Of a stretch of 64,000 nucleotides of DNA, positions 60,273 to 64,000 are shown in pieces. The notes under the pieces were generated by a model. It ran no database searches and was not told the DNA's origin. It saw nothing but the letters and a program-made list of their open reading frames with translations. The DNA comes from Diphasiastrum complanatum (Eukaryota > Streptophyta > Lycopodiopsida > Lycopodiales > Lycopodiaceae). The DNA lies in contig CM055101.1 of assembly GCA_029204225.1 (NCBI GenBank), forward strand, positions 2,656,528 through 2,720,527. The letters are read 5' to 3'. The position numbers and the translations under genes are program-made. Position 1 is the stretch's first letter. Every line of letters starts with the position of its first letter.

Positions 60273-62758
60273 CTGAGATAGCAAACAGAGCCTTTTTATA
60301 CACTCTCTAGCAAATCTATCAACGATGGCTAGAACAAACTGCTATATAAAACTTTCCAAACAAACTACCTAATAAAGGCAATAGAGCTGAACCATGCACA
60401 GAAAACGCGACAAGTAGACTGGAGCACAGACTTTAGCATGAGACAGATATGAACACAGACAAGTAGCATGAGAACATGTAAGACTATTATAGCCTGAAAT
60501 GTTCTTTGGCGTTTGGCTGTAGACAAAAGAACATTTATCAAGCCAAATCCTGCAAAAATACTGCTGTGAGCATGGAAGGCGCCCAATAAAATGTAGGTGT
60601 TTTCATATGGAGATTTTAGTGATCCTAAGCTTTCTAGAAGATTTACCCGTAACAACTCGCCTTTCTACATCCCCATCCTGACATCAAAATTGTGCTCCAG
60701 TCAAAAAATCTTGATCTTCATTACTATGAAAAGGATGTCCCCATGTTCCAAAATTCCAGAACAGGCCCCATAAACCCAAAAAATCCCCAACTGCAGCCAA
60801 CAATCACCATTCCTTCCCATTGTCTTCTCTATAACTTTATGATATTCTAAAGAGAATTTGTAGCTGTCACAAAATTGCATGAGTCAGCCATACACTTACG
60901 AAGTTCCAGCCTGTTGTTTTGCTTGCTATCAAAAGTATATTGCTCCCAGCTAAGGATGCTACATTAGTGTACAGCAACAAGCTCCTACAGATGATGAAGC
61001 TAACACCAGAGAACAACACAACTTTACACTTGGTCTCAAAGATTATTTGCAAAACAACTATACTTTCAGAAGTCTTTTTTTTTTAAAAAAACTTCTTGTA
61101 AGATTGGTATCCTATTGGAGCCCGTTATCCCCTATCCTAAGGAACAGTTAGGAAAGAGAAAAAAGCTACTCCAAGTTGCAAAGAGACATTAAATCGCAGC
61201 TTAAATATGGACTTTCTATAAGCTAAATCTTGCTCCCTGCAATAAGTCTTGCCTCTATTGTGCAGTAGCCTCATGAGGATATGCTGCTGGCAGTTTCATG
61301 TTCAAAACTAATCTAATAAGAAAGCTTTGATTACAAGTTTCCACATATACTGTCATTGTTAGGAACTTTTGAGTACATTATAAGATCTTGGTCTATTCTC
61401 TATAAATAAGTTACAGTCTGGGATGCAAGAAAACTCTATAATCAGAATGAGCACTTTCTTGATCTCAAACCCAGACTTGATACTATTTGGAGATATCGGG
61501 TGGACCTATGACAACTTGCAAAGCATGTGCCCTAGTGTTTTAAAAGATCCAGTGAACTAAGGTGCTTCAAAACAGCCCATCAAGAAATATGACTTGGCAC
61601 ATTGTGTCGATATGATTATTTTCCTTACTAAAGAAGCAGAATATCACCAAATTATGTGATACTGTCAGCAGGTAGACAATGACAATGAATTGGCTACTGG
61701 AACAATGCTAGAAATTGATTGAGAGCTGAATGTAATGCAGCCATCTAAAACTTACATCCAGAACGGCTGTATTCTTTGTAAAGGTGTCAGGCAGCTCAGG
61801 GGTCATTAGGCAACTACCTGGCTGCTGTTGGTTGAAATAGTATATTGGAATTATTACAGATCACTAGGATCATGTAAGGTGTTCTTATTTTGCTCCCAGC
61901 ACATGAAACACTACAATAGAACATACGCATACTGGAACTATTAGAATCATTAGGAACATGTAAGGTGCTCAACATTTTTCCTCCCAGCACACGAGATTGT
62001 CCACTAAAACATATGCATACTAAATCAAAGAAGAATTGGGCAGTGAACGAGAAAGCCTTTATTCTCTAATGCTTCAGCAGACGTTCCATGGGGATGTATC
62101 CCATTAATTTGAAAGGCCTTAAAAAAAGATAATAAGAAATTCTGAGATTTTCTCCAGCAACTTCATACCCGAAATTATGACAATTATTTTGACCACGACT
62201 TTCCTATTATTAGTCATACTGCACAAATCATTAGCAAATAGGATTTCCAACGCCCCCCCAGAGTGGAGGACACACAACATCTCAGTAAGGTCATCTAAAA
62301 ATCAGCTGCACAGAAGAGGACATAAAAGAAAAGAACAAGCAATAAAGATTCCACCAATAAGTGGCCTGTTGGTTGATCAGCATCATAATCAAAAGACATA
62401 GACATCATCAAGGTATCTACAAAGAAAAAATAAGATTATTCCACTTCACCCTTCTGTCATATTCATATTTTCTTAGAGTTAAGCTCATTAGGATTTCCCT
62501 TCAGTCCAGTGTTGGTACTGATTAGAGGCAATAGATATTCAATATTTCACACACGTCATTTCCTATAAAGACATACGTAAAAGTGAAAACAAATGTCTTA
62601 GGAAAAAACTGAAGAGTCCATCCATATCCACAGCACAATGAATGAAAAATTCAAGAGACAAAATACAACTAATATGCTCCAGAGATCAGAAAATTTTCAA
62701 AGAAACTTTAATTTAAGAGATGAAAGCAAATGGAGCTAGACCAGAAACCAAACCATAC
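60273..62758 (-). other. Intron of the SEN1-like helicase gene (2,486 bases)
   Basis: GT donor at 62,758 (CTTTGG|GTATGG) and AG acceptor at 60,273, phase 0. It splits SLW|VIGN, a boundary continuous in relatives, so no exon is hidden inside. AT-rich, with no transposon ORF; the only decorations are short T and A runs near 61,080. Confidence 0.85.
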
Positions 62759-64000
62759 CCAAAGAGATCTGCGTGCACGGGTCAAAGCTACATTCATTCG
62801 ACGAATGTCAGCTACAAACCCCACTCCATGACTTGATGCCCGAACACATGACATTATTATCACGTCTCGCTCTTGACCTTGAAAAGCATCGACAGTGTTG
62901 ATATATACTTCTTTCAAATTAGGATCGGTGCCAAGCACTGATTCAAATTCTTTCTGTAAGCATTTAAGTTGCAACTTATAAGGAGAAATGATGCCAACTG
63001 ACAACTTAAAAGTGCCTGCACTTTGCAGAACACTTTTAAGATGTTGATAAAGGCGTGCAGCAAACTGTGCTTCAACAACGTTCTGATAAGAAACCGAGCC
63101 TCCATGAGATTCCCGGCCATGACTGATATCATAAAACAAGTATGGTTGCAGCATGGGATCCTTGTGAAAAACTTCATCAGGTAAATCCTTGACACCATCA
63201 CTGTCAACAAGGCGGCCTTGATAAAAATACCGGGAGGGGAAATCCCTGATTTGTGGGTGCATCCGATATTGCACAGTCAGCATTATTGTAGGGCAACCAG
63301 CTTGTTGAAAGCGCTCAAACAAGCTACGACTGTATTGCATTGTATCTGCTACGCGGCTGATCACTGTCGCTGGAAGCTGTTGCGGATCACCAACAAGTAC
63401 ACAACGTCCAGCACCAAGACTAAGGGGTGGTAAAACGGCCACTTCACTTGCCTGAGCAGCCTCATCAATGACAACTATATCAAACCCACGAGCAAGATTG
63501 GTAAACAGACGGCGTCCACTACTTGAAACTGTTGTGAATACTACTTCAGCTTCACTAGCAAAACTTGCCTCCAGCTTCCCACGTGCTTCTTCCTGAGGAA
63601 TACCAACACCACCGGGCCTAGATGCACTTTCTACTATACAAAGACGTGACATTTCCACCAACAATTTGTCACGTTCCTCTACCAATGCAGCCAATTGTTG
63701 CAGCTTTGAATCCCTAGCTTGATCACGAGCTGCCAGCATCTCTGGATCCACCCCTACAGTGCCCTGAGATCGTGCTGCAGCTGTAGCTTGCAGATCCCTT
63801 TGTACATTAGTCACATTCTGAGCCAAATTTCTTTCCCGTACGCGTAACTGCTGAAGCCATGTCAATACTTCTTCACGAGACCTTCCCAATAACTGATCAG
63901 ATCTTCTTTCAACAGAAACGGCTTGGGCAGCTCGTGATTGCGGATCCGTGCCAACACGTGCAACATCAGGTCGGTATGTTTTCATTTCACCATCAATAAA
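62759..64000 (-). CDS. SEN1/senataxin-type SF1B helicase (3' half of helicase core)
   Basis: Open from the window edge (FIDGEM) to the donor at 62,759; the gene continues beyond 64,000. A charged coiled stalk (SREEVLTWLQQLRVRERNLA) is followed by RecA-type motifs: FTTVSSSG (Ic), VVIDEAAQA (II, Walker B), GDPQQLPATV (III), VQYRMHPQIRDFPS (IV), VGIISPYKLQ, TVDAFQGQERDVIIMS (V) and MNVALTRARRSLW (VI, Arg finger). The Walker A motif must lie upstream. Upf1/SEN1-family enzymes unwind RNA/DNA hybrids and act in transcription termination and R-loop control; plant members are nuclear. The stalk and linker resemble the Arabidopsis At2g19120/At4g30100 pair more than MAA3, judged from memory of these families. 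No frameshift is present: a functional gene. Confidence 0.93.

Noticed and set aside
60365-61052. Minus-strand open frames inside the helicase intron as extra exons
   Set aside because: The helicase sequence is continuous across the SLW|VIGN junction, as in relatives, so no exon is expected there.

Overview
The window looks like nuclear DNA from a large, repeat-rich land-plant genome. The only conventional host gene is the 3' part of a SEN1/senataxin-type SF1 helicase at the right edge (minus strand, 59,871 to beyond 64,000), with a GT-AG intron of 2,486 bases. Almost everything else is retrotransposon debris: Ty1/copia, Ty3/gypsy, at least one reverse transcriptase relic of the Penelope/telomerase-like type, a tRNA-derived short insertion, and seven long (GA)n/(CT)n tracts. 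Penelope-like elements are rare in flowering plants and better known from algae, seed-free plants and conifers, so I lean weakly to a fern, lycophyte or gymnosperm; the sequence does not prove it.

Layout. 1-6,663: remnants of one copia family (A, B, D) with a 2.35-kb internal segment (3,197-5,548) inverted between its own leader and another gag. A also carries a long coding-like block where integrase/RT would be expected. 6,664-12,345: gypsy gag (+), a second copia copy C (-), and a gypsy protease end (-). 13,011-19,070: a non-coding LTR element F with two 381-base LTRs, holding a nested gag-only gypsy element E (-). 19,340-31,025: a ~0.9-kb segmental duplication, arrays of short degenerate motifs, an LTR/PBS/gag gypsy element K, and an inverted repeat carrying microsatellites.

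31,026-36,411: gene-poor DNA, then the Penelope-like RT relic (minus, 33,507-35,440) split by an 86-base tRNA-derived insertion with perfect 14-base target duplications, then copia integrase/RT. 36,412-44,980: LTR families J and H with a 523-codon gag-like ORF carrying three zinc knuckles, a G-rich minisatellite and strongly strand-biased purine and pyrimidine tracts. 44,981-53,664: a head-to-head (palindromic) pair of copia L copies. 53,665-56,310: copia M and the 3' end of family N. 56,311-59,870: intergenic DNA. 59,871-64,000: helicase gene.

No element in the window appears capable of autonomous movement: all pol genes are truncated or frameshifted. Recurring themes are head-to-head junctions between copies of one family, gag-only or non-coding derivatives, short-motif arrays in leaders and LTRs, a shared CACACGTGTG palindrome in several LTR/leader families, and pyrimidine tracts just downstream of LTR TATA boxes. 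All homology statements rest on reading motifs and comparing copies inside the window by eye; no database search was run.
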